In this document: positions 44,701 through 56,347 of the stretch, one piece after another | Position numbering within the stretch: position 1 is the stretch's first letter | Layout: the number at the start of each line of letters is the position of its first letter | Source: Hsuehochloa calcarea | Lineage: Eukaryota > Streptophyta > Magnoliopsida > Poales > Poaceae | NCBI GenBank assembly: GCA_036346395.1 | Contig: CM070599.1 | Location: forward strand, 35,579,232-35,643,231 | Reading direction: 5' to 3' | DNA length: 64,000 nt | Notes under the pieces: generated by a model | The model's database searches: none | Told to the model about the DNA's origin: nothing | The model's input: only the letters and a program-made list of their open reading frames with translations | Program-made: the position numbers and the translations under genes

Positions 44701-46760
44701 GAGATCAGATAATCTTCAGGATCAAAGGGGGAAAATATCAGGGTAATATATTACATAGAACTAGAGATGCACATATCATTGCAAACACAGATTTCAGCAA
44801 CACGTGCTCCTAAGGTTGTCATTGTTGTTTGCTAGTGCTGCATACATATACTTGTGGTTTTTGAGTTGTATCTTTTGCAGCCATGCCATGTGAGATTAAA
44901 CTAAGGATAATGACTTGATCTAAATACATATGAGCCTAGATCATAGATGAACACCTAACATAAAGCATTAGTGCGGAAACGAAAACTCTTACCCGATCCT
45001 GAAGATGCCATCGTGACTAATAGTTGGCCGGGGTCGGTGAAGATGTGGGGTGCACAGATGCGTTGGGCTGAGGTGACGGTGTAGTCGAGATGGCGACGGA
45101 GGTCGACCGGCGGTGTCACAATGATGCCGAACGGTGTTCGATCTTTGCCCACCTTAACGCCCCTATTAGATCGGATCTATTTTTGGACTCGAATAGCCTA
45201 GAGAGATTATCTCTGGTTTGCCGAGTCCAACATGTTTATATGGCATTGGTAGACGGGACCGAAACCAATACGATGGTTTTGCCCCCGATCAGGGCGCGTA
45301 GTGGGCGTTGCCCCTGATATTTTGGAGGTGGTTACCGAGATCAACCCAACATGCCAAAGTAATGTAATAGGCATGTGTGTTTTCTCTGAATTTACCTGCT
45401 AATAAAGACCGCGTTGATGCATCATAAGGGTGAGGTGATCGGCCCAAAAACGGATGTAAGAGCATCAGTGCGCGACAAGGAACAACGCACACAGAACCAG
45501 CGGATGAATGTGCACACCAGCTATAACTGAATCCAGTTCCTCTGCAGCATCAATGCTATCTATCTGTCAAGTGCATGGTACGATTCCACTTCCCACAACT
45601 TGCGCCCCCGAATTCAATCCGAGTAGCACATCATCCCCTGTCTGAAATTACGATTCAGTGAATTTTGCGTGATCACCTGACCTCAGTTCTCAAAGAACTC
45701 GAGCACAATGCAGTAGCAGTAGATTCATCTCTGCAAGTCTGCATACCCTTTCTGGGAGCCAACAAAAACCAGGCACAATGCATTTTCGGAAAAAGCTGAA
45801 GAAGAAAATTGTGTGCGAACATCTGAATTTTCCCGGTAGTCCTCGACTGTCCCAGAGGAATGCGTCAGCCAGCAGCAGTAGCACCATCGCTTTACTCTAC
45901 TCCGTGCGCACCCATTGAAGGCAACAAGCAGTTAGGGACCGGTCGACATGGGCTAATAACCCTCGCCTCATTGCCAGGTGTTCGATGAACGATAACTCTT
46001 ACGTTTCACCACACCAAACATGAAGCATCGATCTGGCGTGCGATCCGGAAGAAACACGGGGAGCAGAATGTCAAGGCGCCCCATGAGCTGTAGCGGTGAC
46101 ATTACATCGGTTTCCTTCCGTCGCGTGTCGAGTGCCGCGGATGCCCTGTTGTCGTGCGTAAAATGCTGGACCCGACAACGGGACGGGACGGATGCAGAAC
46201 AGTTAAGGCTACGCTACTACTGTAACGTGAGGACTTGTGTGCCACGAGCTTAGAGATCATAGGAAGGCAACTGCTGAACTGAACGTCAACTCCTATTAAA
46301 TTGATTTGCACTTTCAGAGTTTCAGTTGTGGGCAGAGCAGAACATTCATGACCAAAATTCTGATGAATGGCTCGACTTTGCCATGCTTTTATAGCGTTTT
46401 AGTGCAAAAATATATGATTAGACCTGCAAACTAAATCTGTAATGATCTGATCTCGAAGTCCAATCGAGGACCACTTGACAACTTCTTCAGTTCAAGTGGT
46501 AGTGTTCAGCCTTGCTTTGGGCCAAAGTAACAAGCAAACAAAAAGGGAATTTTAGTAGCATTTGCCAAAACAACTGTCAACTCACGGTAGCTCAGCAAAT
46601 CCACTGTAATGCTTTGTTGAAGGATTACGCAATTCGTTAGGTTATAGTCGGAACATTTTCAGTTCAATGTCGAGCTATGCCCTCTACTGAAACTGCACTG
46701 CAAATTTCAATGGCTTCGCAAAAACAAAACAAATTTTTTATTAGACTTGTAGTAACACTA
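44701..46760. other. Intergenic, with a possible LTR fragment at 44940-45350
   Basis: The stretch 44940-45350 has GGTCGACC/GGTGACGG words, a TATA-like element near 45236 and a GC-rich leader-like part, which suggests an old LTR without visible ends. The rest has only short frames without signatures. Confidence 0.3.
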
Positions 46761-48300
46761 TCAGAATCGATTTTTTAAACTGAATAAATCGCGCAGATTT
46801 GCGAGCCCAAAAGTTGAGTGTATTTCAGCTGCTGTGGGGTCGATGCCGGGAGAGGTACGAGAAAAGAGTGAGTCCGAAGTTTCACCAAACGGGGCAATAT
46901 AATGGAGCCGCTGGCTCGCTCGCTCTGCGGCTGTGCAGCCGTTGGGTCCATTACCTTTGCTTGCATTCCCAGAAAGCCGATGCTTTACAACCACCTCCCT
47001 CCTTCCAACCTTGTGCCCCAAGTGACAAAAGAAAGGAAGGGAAAATAAAAGATCTTTTTTTTTCACGTCAATTATTGGAGATTAGAACAAGTTTTGGTCA
47101 TTTTTTAGCTTGGCTTAATTTAATTCGAGTGGATGTACCTTTGTCAAGTCGATGCAAGTGCAACAGCCCTCGAAATGATGCATCTGACCGGCTGATAGGC
47201 CGTCTGCAATTTATTTGTACTATTTGCTGCTTTCTTTTTTACTTTTTTTTGTTTGCTCTTCAGACACAATGTATTTCCCCTTGTTCTAGATAAATTTAAT
47301 GGTAAGAACGTACAGTGGAAAGTTATGAACATAACATGTCACCTTCTCTAGGATGGTGGATTGTATTATCGTTGTGTCGTCCTATGATTTGAAAAGGAGT
47401 ATTTGAGTCAAGATTCCAGATGCAATTAAACTCCGATCAAGGCTTTGTTGTGCTTTTTTTTTAAAAAAAGGCTTTGATGTGCCCAAGCTATATTTGACGC
47501 ATCGATTGAGATTAAACACCCGTTTCACATGGCCCTTGGTAAAGTAATAAGAAAACAATGTGCTGCAATGGTTTATTCCAGCAAAAGGAACCAATGGTGA
47601 TGGCTAGAGACGACCAAAACAAGTGGTTGTCATGCCACAGAAGGCAAATCAACACACAGAAAAAAGAGAGCCTTTTTTGGATTATTGTTACGATTAAAAT
47701 AAACCATCACAGATATGAAAATCCCCACTAAAAATTTAAGCACTTGTCTGCCCATCATTATTGGTCTAACCGGCAATGTGTTGCACCAAAAACATTCTTG
47801 CTAATGGGAATGAGCAATACCGTACATTGATCCCTCTTGTTTTCTTCTCTACTGGCCTACATCTATCTCCATAAGATTTAGGACCATGTAAAATTTTCAG
47901 CAAGAGCAGATACACGTTACCTCTTGGGCACATTGCCTGCTATCAGTAAACATTCATTAATACAGACTTCTTTATGGAGTTCCTACGAAGAACGACTTCA
48001 TTTCTTTTGCCTCGTGAGCATTCCTCCGTAAGGAAACATGATTTACATAGAAAACTCTACATACATCGAGAGTGGATGTTTTGTTAGTAGAGAAGGAAGT
48101 TGCCATGTACCTACGTGAACACCATATTTGCCCCTCCTGTAGCACCAGCATGATGCCTTATAGGCTCCTGAAGGAAGCATCCACTTAACAGCATCAGCAA
48201 AGCCAGCAGCACCTAACTGCCCACCACACACAACACGCGCCCTCCCCTTCCCCTGCAAACTTTGAACATAAAAATCTTTCTTCCCTCCCTTCCTCTTCCA
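46761..48300. other. Intergenic region upstream of the transporter gene
   Basis: A 164-codon plus-strand frame (46799-47293) is shadowed by minus-strand frames and has no motif. The stretch 47730-48300 probably carries the transporter promoter. Confidence 0.4.
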
Positions 48301-48329
48301 AGCAGAGCCACCATACCCCCCTTCTCTCT

Positions 48330-50615
48330 CTCTCTCTCAATACATAGGTGTGCAGATCTTCGAGAAGAGGAAGGGGCAGGGAGGAGAGAGGAAGAAGCAG
48401 CTGTTGGAAAGGTCTGAACTCTGAAGTAAGCATTCATTCATTCGTAGTGTTGCTTTTTTCGAAACAGGATTCGTCGTGTTGTTTGATCTTAACGTTGCTT
48501 CCTTCCCAGGTTAAGTAAGTTTGGTCCTGAATTTCTGTATGTCGTGCATGCAGTGCCTACTCCTGAGTTCATAGTCTATTTGGTTTGGTTCTTATGTTGT
48601 GCCTCCCCCCTCATGTTCATAGTTATTGCTTAAGAGCATCACATCAGAGCATCAGGCATATCGGCAACGTAAACATTTCATTTTTTTAATGATTTTGTTT
48701 CTAGCATAGGCGGCATTTGAACGTTACCTGGCTGTTGGCATGTCACAACATTGAGGTTCCATGCTACGTCAAATAATATACGCAAAAACTATGAAGCTGG
48801 TATATATCCATATATGGTTATCAAATCTCACAACAAGAAGTATACGATTATCAAATAACTAAAATCGGTAATCTCAAAGACATCAAATTATGCGCAGTTT
48901 GCAATCTACAATGCTCATCGATCGTCTACTGGCTGTTCTTATAAAGGAAAGTGTGTACAATACGTTATGAGTCTCATGATCACATAACCAAATCGACTTG
49001 TCTACCCGTGTCGTTGCGGCATTGTTGTTAGCTATGTTAGACGTAACTAGCTTGTCAGTCCGTACTTTCTACATGAACATGAGTTGGCTACTTTAGTCTG
49101 ATTGGTTTTCATGTCTTCACACAAAATCATTTTCTCATACTTTAGTTTTTAAAAATTGTGGGAAAATGAAACTTGTCTTGCTGATTCTCTTTGTACTGAA
49201 ACATTAATTTCCAAACGAATTGGTATCAGGACTAACATAACAACCAATCAGGGATGAAACTGTTAGAAATTGTTTGCGGCCTTCATTTATTCCTAACCAG
49301 AGTACAAGAGAATGACGGTCAATGTTAAAAAAACAACCCAATAATCGGTATCCATTAGATACATGAATTAGACAATTTTTCCTTCTAAATTAAAGTGTGA
49401 ATTTATAACATATATTCGCATCTTCTTTAAAATCATTTAATCTAAAATGTTGCTTAGAAAGTGACCAAACACATGAAGCGTGCGGTGGATTTCGGTGATA
49501 CGAGCTTGCATGTGTTTTGTTTCTTCTCTTTGGTCTTTCTATCGACACCTTCCCATTATCATTTGACAGCGACTAGAACGACCTTTAGATTATTGTACCC
49601 TCCGAGAAGCAGCCCAGTAGGTAGCAGGTACCAACTCTCCAAATTATATTTACAGGACAAAAGCCAACAGTTGAATCATGACAAGCTACTGGCTCATGGA
49701 TAGTTAGGTCGGGTATAACGTACAGAATACAGTACAGCCATGTTAAACAAAACAATCTCATCAAACATTTGCACTTCATGTTCTGGACCTGATGGTTAGT
49801 TAATATGCATGTCTCACCTGCTAGTCTTAGAGGTTTCATGTGCTTGGTTTGTAATCAGTAACGTGTTAATGATTAGACTGATTTGGTGTACAAATAGGTG
49901 CTAGTATATTGAGATGCTGGTTAATGCCAAGCGTAGGTCTCTGTGACGTCTATATGATGCATACCAATATTAAGCAGTACCATAATATAACAACCTTAAC
50001 AAAGATACCATCTGCCTTCAATAAATCTTGTCCACGACTTAGGCCAGCTAAGAGTTTGACCCCTACCATTCTAGGACGAACATCAACTGTCATAATAAGT
50101 TATGACTCATAACTATTCATCACCATAATCCATTGGTTACAGAAATAAGGACATTAACAAATAGTCAAACACTAACTACCTACCCAATAACCCAACCAAA
50201 CTTGGGTCCCTGCGTCTGCATGCTCATGTTATCTTAGACATCAATACTAATTCGGTTTATTCTTTATATGCCACTGGAAATTTCTAAAATCTTTGATTGT
50301 GTCACTAACATGTGAAATCCGAGCCCACATGTCAATGAAACATGCTCAACTTTCAATGACAAATAAGGAATTGCCTCATACTAATTAAGCTGGATTTATT
50401 TTTCGTGTGAAAACAGGAAGGTGTAGTCACATGTAGCGTAAAAGAACAAATAGACACTATGTCACTATATCTAAAGAAACTGTAAGGTTTTACAAAAGCA
50501 ATGGATTCAAGCAGATTGTAGTCACATGTAACAAACTTAATATAGATAAGTTTATGTTCTTCAGTGTGTAGTATACGTACCTTGCTGACTCTCTTCATGG
50601 ATAATGCAATTTCAG
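48330..50615 (+). other. 5' UTR exon and leader intron of the transporter gene
   Basis: A CT-repeat leader (TC tract at 48321-48338) and a purine-rich 5' UTR end at CTCTGAA|GTAAGC (48425). A 2.19-kb intron (48426-50615) closes at CAATTTCAG, 28 bases before the ATG at 50644. Long leader introns are common in plant housekeeping genes and often raise expression. This is inferred from splice-site quality, without transcript support. Confidence 0.55.
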
Positions 50616-50643
50616 ATAAGCAAGGAAACACCAGCTGGTCAAG

Positions 50644-53600
50644 ATGTCAGCTGGTTTCCAGCTCGGTGTTATCGGATCTCTCGCGCTCTCTGTTGCGTCT
50701 TCTGTTGCCATCGTCATCTGCAACAAAGCTCTCATCAGCACGCTTGGTTTCCCATTCGGTTAGTACAAGAGCCTTTGTGTTTCCAAGATTCAAAAGAACT
50801 TGAATAACACAAGGCAATGCATGTACCAAATTTGCATACTTACAAGCGATTCATGTTGAATTCTGTTGTTTTCGAATCTATGTAGCTACAACATTGACAA
50901 GCTGGCATCTCATGGTGACCTTCTGCACCCTCCATGTGGCACAGCGCTTGCATTTCTTTGAGCCCAAGGCAATTGATGGACAGACAGTGATCCTCTTTGG
51001 GTTGCTGAATGGCACCTCAATTGGCCTTCTCAATCTTAGTTTAGGATTCAACTCCATTGGATTCTACCAGGTAAGAGCACTTCTGTCTTGGTACCATTTT
51101 TATATATATAAAACATAGAGCAAGTACATCAAATTCAGTATGTTCTGCAGATGACAAAACTGGCGATCATACCTTTCACTGTACTGTTGGAGACAATCTT
51201 CCTGAAGAAAAGATTCAGGTTTTAAAATATAAACTCAGTACTTTCTCTTAAGAAGTCAGCAGCTATAATTTCACCTTGTTTAGGGTCAAAGTAAAGATAC
51301 AAGATAGCTAGTGCTGCATGTACAACACTGAAGTAAATATTGAAATCGACCCAACCAAAGTCTTGCGAATCCATTGTTTACTTTCTATTCATAGGGACAA
51401 TTAACTTTTAGATATTTTCTTTTACAAACATCAACTTTTGGATCAAATGAAGAAAAGCTAACCACAATGAAATGAGTCAAATATCTGTTTAGTTTTCTGG
51501 GCCTCAAAGGTTCTTATGGTATTTATTTTTATCAACACTGAGCTAATACCAATCCAACAATGTGCAGTGAGAGTATCAAGCTTTCTCTTCTGGTCTTGCT
51601 TCTTGGAGTAGGCATTGCATCAGTTACTGATCTCAAGCTAAATCTACTTGGGTCCATCCTTTCTGCCCTCGCCATCGCCACCACTTGTGTTGGACAAATT
51701 GTATCCTACATTTAATACTTATGTGCTCATCATTAAAGTTTCAAAAACTCCAAGGTAAAAGAAAAGCAAACAAATTTAGATAATAAAAAATCTAGTTCTT
51801 CAAAACTTCATATTCTCATTGCAATCTGCAGTACTCATAAAGCAGGTTTTCTTAAAGAAACTAGACAACGATCCAGTAATGAGAATCCTAAAACTATATT
51901 AGTTATCTGCAAAGTATTGAAGTTCTGATTACTTATTGCTAGTTCCTTTGTGAATTCTGTGGCATGAACTTGCATTATTCATACTATCAACATAAAAATA
52001 AGTAAATAGGATTGTCTACCGAGGCCACATGGTATCCTTAACCTAATAATTTTGATTGAAGCTCACAAATACAATACAGAAGAGATTGAAGGTCTCCTCA
52101 ACGCAGCTTCTGTACCAATCTGCACCTTACCAAGCGGCAATTTTGTTTGCAACTGGCCCCTTTGTGGATCAACTCCTTACTAACCGCAGTGTCTTCGCCC
52201 ACAAATACTCCACTCCAGTTTTGGTATGTTCTGAATACTTCATTCAATTGCAAATATCTGAAAATGCTATTTTTTAATAATTATTATGGTATTTAATATT
52301 CCTTTAAAAAAAGATGCCCAACAAGCTAATTACTTTGTGGAATCTAATAATTCATCATTTCTGATATCTGCAAGATTGCTAGAGGTGATAAGGTGACATT
52401 GACAATTTGTTGTTTCTACAGTAGCTAGCCGAGATTCTTAAACCTAAGATCACAAATATAGTTTCATGATCCACCCATCACGTTGGGTTTTCCTGCTTGA
52501 AATTGCTATAGCCTGAAAACACAAATATTTTTTTTATGCTTTTCAATGGAAGAAATGTACAAAAAAGCCAAACCCAGTGATGTGAAGGAAAAATACAAGA
52601 TAGAATTGCATGTATGTACCACTACAAGCTTCAACCATGTAAAATGCCTTACATGCAAATTTATTCCATTTACGTAAGTAAGCAATAAATCCGATATGAC
52701 AGTGGCTTCATCTGTTATTGCTAGAATGCATCAGAATTTTCAATAGTATCAGTTAACTCTCATGCTCCTGAGACTTTATACATGTATGTTGCCAGTTATT
52801 GGAAAACACTCTTAGATATGCCTCAAGTTTGGATGGACAAGGACATGCAAAATGATGCTCTCTATCATGAATCATCTGTAGGGTTTCATCATCCTATCTT
52901 GCTTGATTGCGGTGTCTGTGAACTTCAGTACATTTCTTGTGATTGGAACAACGTCTCCAGTGACATACCAGGTGCTTGGCCACCTTAAGACATGTCTGGT
53001 TCTCTCATTTGGCTACACTCTACTGCATGATCCTTTCACCATGAGGAACATATCAGGCATTCTGGTTGCAATATTTGGTATGGGATTGTATTCCTACTTC
53101 TCCGTGAGGGAGAGCAAGAAGAAGTCAACAAACGATGCTCTGCCAGTTTCACAGGTTTGATTTTGCCTCAACCCTCATATAATATCTAATTAGAGATTAT
53201 AGTTGTGAACTTGTGATGGTACAAAGGAAAATAAAACCAAGCCACATATGGCAGCCATGCCGACGACTGTTCGGCTTCCTAGTCTCGGCAGCAACAATAG
53301 AGTGTCAATTTTCCGCATCTAACTGAATATAGTAGGCAGTACAGTAGTGGTTGAATCTTCTATGGTGATACAGGCATACAGCCACAATGAAAGAAACATT
53401 CATATTTGAAAATTGAAACTCCAATCAAATGAAATTGGCATACTGGTGTACAGAATCAGTATTTTCAAACTGCATCTGGCAGCAAAAAGCAAGTAGAAAG
53501 AATTAAAATAGTGTAGAAAGACATAAATGTATATGCATATTAGCTAATAAAAGTTATCTGGGGCAATTTATGCACTCACAAGCCATAAATTGTTCTGTAG

Positions 53601-53847
53601 ACTTGATAATATCATGCTTCTGCAAGCCATTATCCTATATTGGAACCAATCTGGAGCTTGCAAGTTTAATTCAATTATAGTTAAGAATCATATGTGCATT
53701 ACACTTTAATTTACTCCCAAATTTCAGTTCACCCATTTGATGTTTTCTATGTCTTTGTAGATGCCAGATAAGGAGACTGAACCACTTTTGGCAACCAAAG
53801 ACAACAGTGATACCAAAAAAGCAAATGGTGTATCTCACGACTGCTAA
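50644..53847 (+). CDS. UXT: UDP-xylose-type nucleotide-sugar transporter
   Basis: Golgi antiporter that exchanges a nucleotide sugar for the nucleoside monophosphate. The sequence is closest, from memory, to the plant UDP-xylose transporter group of the DMT/NST superfamily. Seven coding exons: 50644-50758, 50886-51070, 51151-51218, 51568-51700, 52062-52223, 52882-53154 and 53761-53847, all with GT..AG borders and continuous frame, giving 340 residues. Landmarks are SLALSVASSVAIVICNKAL (TM1), TTLTSWHLMVTF, NGTSIGLLNLSLGFNSIGFY, then MTKLAIIPFTVLLETIF, KVSSTQLLYQSAPYQA near residue 177, and VNFSTFLVIGTTSPVTYQVL with GHLKTCLVLSFGY near 240-270. The C-terminus is charged and cytosolic. Length and motifs match the family (about 350) and no lesion is visible. 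Substrate by homology only. Confidence 0.93.
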
Positions 53848-54535
53848 GACTTCCCTTGCTTAGTGTAGATCTAGTATGCACGTCTGCTCTTCGAATTTAA
53901 AGGACCTGGAAAGCCATTTCTTTCCGTTCTTAATTTCTTTTGTAGAGAAGGAAAAGAGTTTTATATGTGTAGAGTGTATATTTTGACATTACAATTATTA
54001 TTTGATTCTCCTTTTCACACTCAACAGTTCCAACTGAAGGTTTACTAGTGAAGACCACCTTACTACTACATAGTACACACTGCTATTTATCAAAACCCAG
54101 TTCTTTTCCCTACATAAAGCATCCCCTACACACATTTGATTCTGTCAACAGGATTGCACAGTGAGAACTGAGGATTATACTTAGGATGAACTGTAAAACA
54201 ATTATAGTATTATCGTTTCCATCCATTTAACTTCATTATTGAATTCACAAAATTATTGTTCCAAACTTCCAATCGCTGCGTCCAGCATGATATTAATCGT
54301 ACAGTAGTCAATAACTACTAAGATGACCCATAAGAAATGTCAATCCTAATGTTACATGTCTCTGTGAGATAGCACCCATTACTGCACAGCTACCAACATT
54401 GAGATATTAAACTGTACTTTAGCGTACATGGTTTTCTCAGACAACCTGTCATGTGCTGGGCTACTGTTTATGTATAAACAGTAACTATCCGCAATTATTA
54501 AAAAAGCTTTATTATTTAGAAATCTATCTATTAGG
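53848..54535. other. 3' UTR and flank of the transporter gene
   Basis: AT-rich, containing the probable polyadenylation region (about 53940-54010). No gene. Confidence 0.5.
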
Positions 54536-54814
54536 TGTTTGATATTATCTATTAGTTAGCCAAGTTATTATTGGATTGGATTGTTAGATATAGATTTCCT
54601 TATAAATTATTTCTTAGGGGTCAAATCAGGTCATTCCTATAAAAGAGGTAACATGTATCCATTATCAATCAAGCAAGAAAGATGAATTAATCCAGTCTCT
54701 CTCCCAATGTTCTATCATCCCAATCAATAGTCTAATCGCTCGTCCCATCAAGCCGACGCCGCCTGGCCTTCTTCCTGACAGTGTTTACCCGTAATGATCT
54801 ACTATCATTACATT

Positions 54815-54827
54815 TGGTATCAGAGTC
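54815..54827 (+). other. tRNA-Met primer-binding site
   Basis: TGGTATCAGAGTC differs by one base from the canonical TGGTATCAGAGC. Its place two bases after the LTR end supports the call. Confidence 0.8.
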
Positions 54828-55219
54828 ACTCACCATGGCTTCCAGTGCCGCACCATCTATCTTGGAGAAGTTGAAGGCTAACGGCGAATAGCAGAAGGTC
54901 TTACTCGACAACACGATTGCCGTCCATTGAAGCTTCGTCGATCCTCATCCACGTGACGCGACATCGTCATCGTACCCTCTCATCAACATGGGCCACCATG
55001 GACTTCAACTGTGGCCACCACCGCAGCTCGAGGGCGGGCTACCTCACCGCGAGGGGTGTAATGCTATGGACCAATATCCAGGAGGGTACTATAGAGCGTA
55101 CACTGTAGCACATGGCACTGTAGCATTGCGATTATGGAGGGATTACATTCCTCAATAAGAATATCTATTTCCCTAAATAGTTGATTAGTTTCCTTATATA
55201 GTGATTAGGTAATTAGAAA

Positions 55220-55290
55220 TGTTATCTATTAGTTAGGAATATTACCTATTAGTTAGGAAGGTCATCTATTAGTTAGGAAGGTCATCATTT
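55220..55290 (+). repeat. Short tandem repeat CTATTAGTTAGGAA..
   Basis: Three to four copies of a 20-21 bp unit beginning CTATTAGTTAGGAA, inside the LTR-like region. Confidence 0.75.
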
Positions 55291-55430
55291 AGATTGATTT
55301 TATCTATAATTGTTAGAAGAGTCATCTATACAAGGAGGCCTAATACAAAATCAAGCAATAACATACCAATGACATTCCACAAATCACCACTATACTACTA
55401 GTGTATCTGTAATAATACCTGCTAGGCTGC

Positions 55431-56340
55431 TAGTTACTGTCAAACCTCTCGAGGTAAAGAATGCAATGAACTCATCTCCATTGAAATTGGGGGTGAATTG
55501 CTCCGTGCCATCGCAAAGATCATTCAAGTTACCATCGTTGGGTCAATGACATGTGGTCCCATGGCTGCTTGTCATCCTCACATGCAATGGTATTTTTCAA
55601 TTTATACATCTTTACAATGGTACCAAGCTAATTTTCTCTTGAAATTGTTACAGTTATCCATCATCATGTTGCTACATGTGTCTCTGTTGCTCTCTCAGTG
55701 AATCCATTCTGTAAATGTTGTCTTCATCAAATACATATAATCCCCACAGCTAGCTTGCATGAGATGTGTTACTTTGAACTTCCTTCGGCAAGAAATCCGT
55801 ACTGACAAGCTGATACCCTTAAAAAGGCAGCGCTTCTCGGCGGTAGACTAAAAGAGACCATTCTGTAAGAGCTCAGATTCTAACCCAGTGTATAGCTCAC
55901 TGACTGGAGTCCTACTCAGCAGGAATATGTGGCAGCTCAAACAGATTTACCTTGACCTTTATATATTAAATAGCAAGATCACTTCAGTAGCTCCCTCAGC
56001 AGGCTCACTATGTGCGTTGTCCAACCCACCTAGTAAGACATATTTCCTTATGTAGGCAAGTTCACATCTGGAAGCCAAAGAAAGCAGCAAGGCAACGGAA
56101 ATGAATAGCTTCTGGTCACAAGCTTACCTTATTTCCATTTATTTAGTCAGAAGGAAATCAACAGTCTGCTGGTATTAACTATGAAGTTATCAAAATAGAG
56201 CACAAAGGCAAGCATCATGTAGCTTCTCTAGGTTCAGCATTGCAATTCCAACAAACTCCTAGAAGTTTTCATGGAAATTGAAAGGAATTTCTTACGACAC
56301 GAAAAATATGAAAGCTCCAAAGTCAGTAATGACTGTTTTG
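55431..56340. other. No gene recognised
   Basis: Lies downstream of the PPR pseudogene (minus strand). Short frames only. Confidence 0.4.
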
Positions 56341-56347
56341 ACCTGAC

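Larger units (their letters stand above)
54536..55430 (+). mobile_element. Small copia/TRIM-like LTR element
   Basis: A likely 5' LTR (54536-54812, TGTTTGATATT..CATTACA, TATAAAAG box near 54643) is followed two bases later by TGGTATCAGAGTC, a near-perfect initiator tRNA-Met primer site. After it comes MASSAAPSILEKLKANGE and a stop, the start of a copia-like gag. A second stretch (about 55116-55430) shares the LTR words TTATCTATTAGTTAG, TCTATA..AGGAGG and AATCAAGCAA and is probably the diverged other LTR. The interior is only about 0.3 kb, so this is a miniature non-autonomous element. Confidence 0.6.

Noticed and set aside
46799..47293. 164-codon plus-strand frame
   Set aside because: No motif, shadowed by minus-strand frames and no splice or promoter support. 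Probably chance.
50564..50829. Three overlapping frames over the first coding exon of the transporter
   Set aside because: Other-frame shadows. The true frame starts at 50644 and continues through the splice at 50758.
54815..54827. tRNA gene
   Set aside because: Only the primer-site word complementary to a tRNA 3' end is present, with no cloverleaf.
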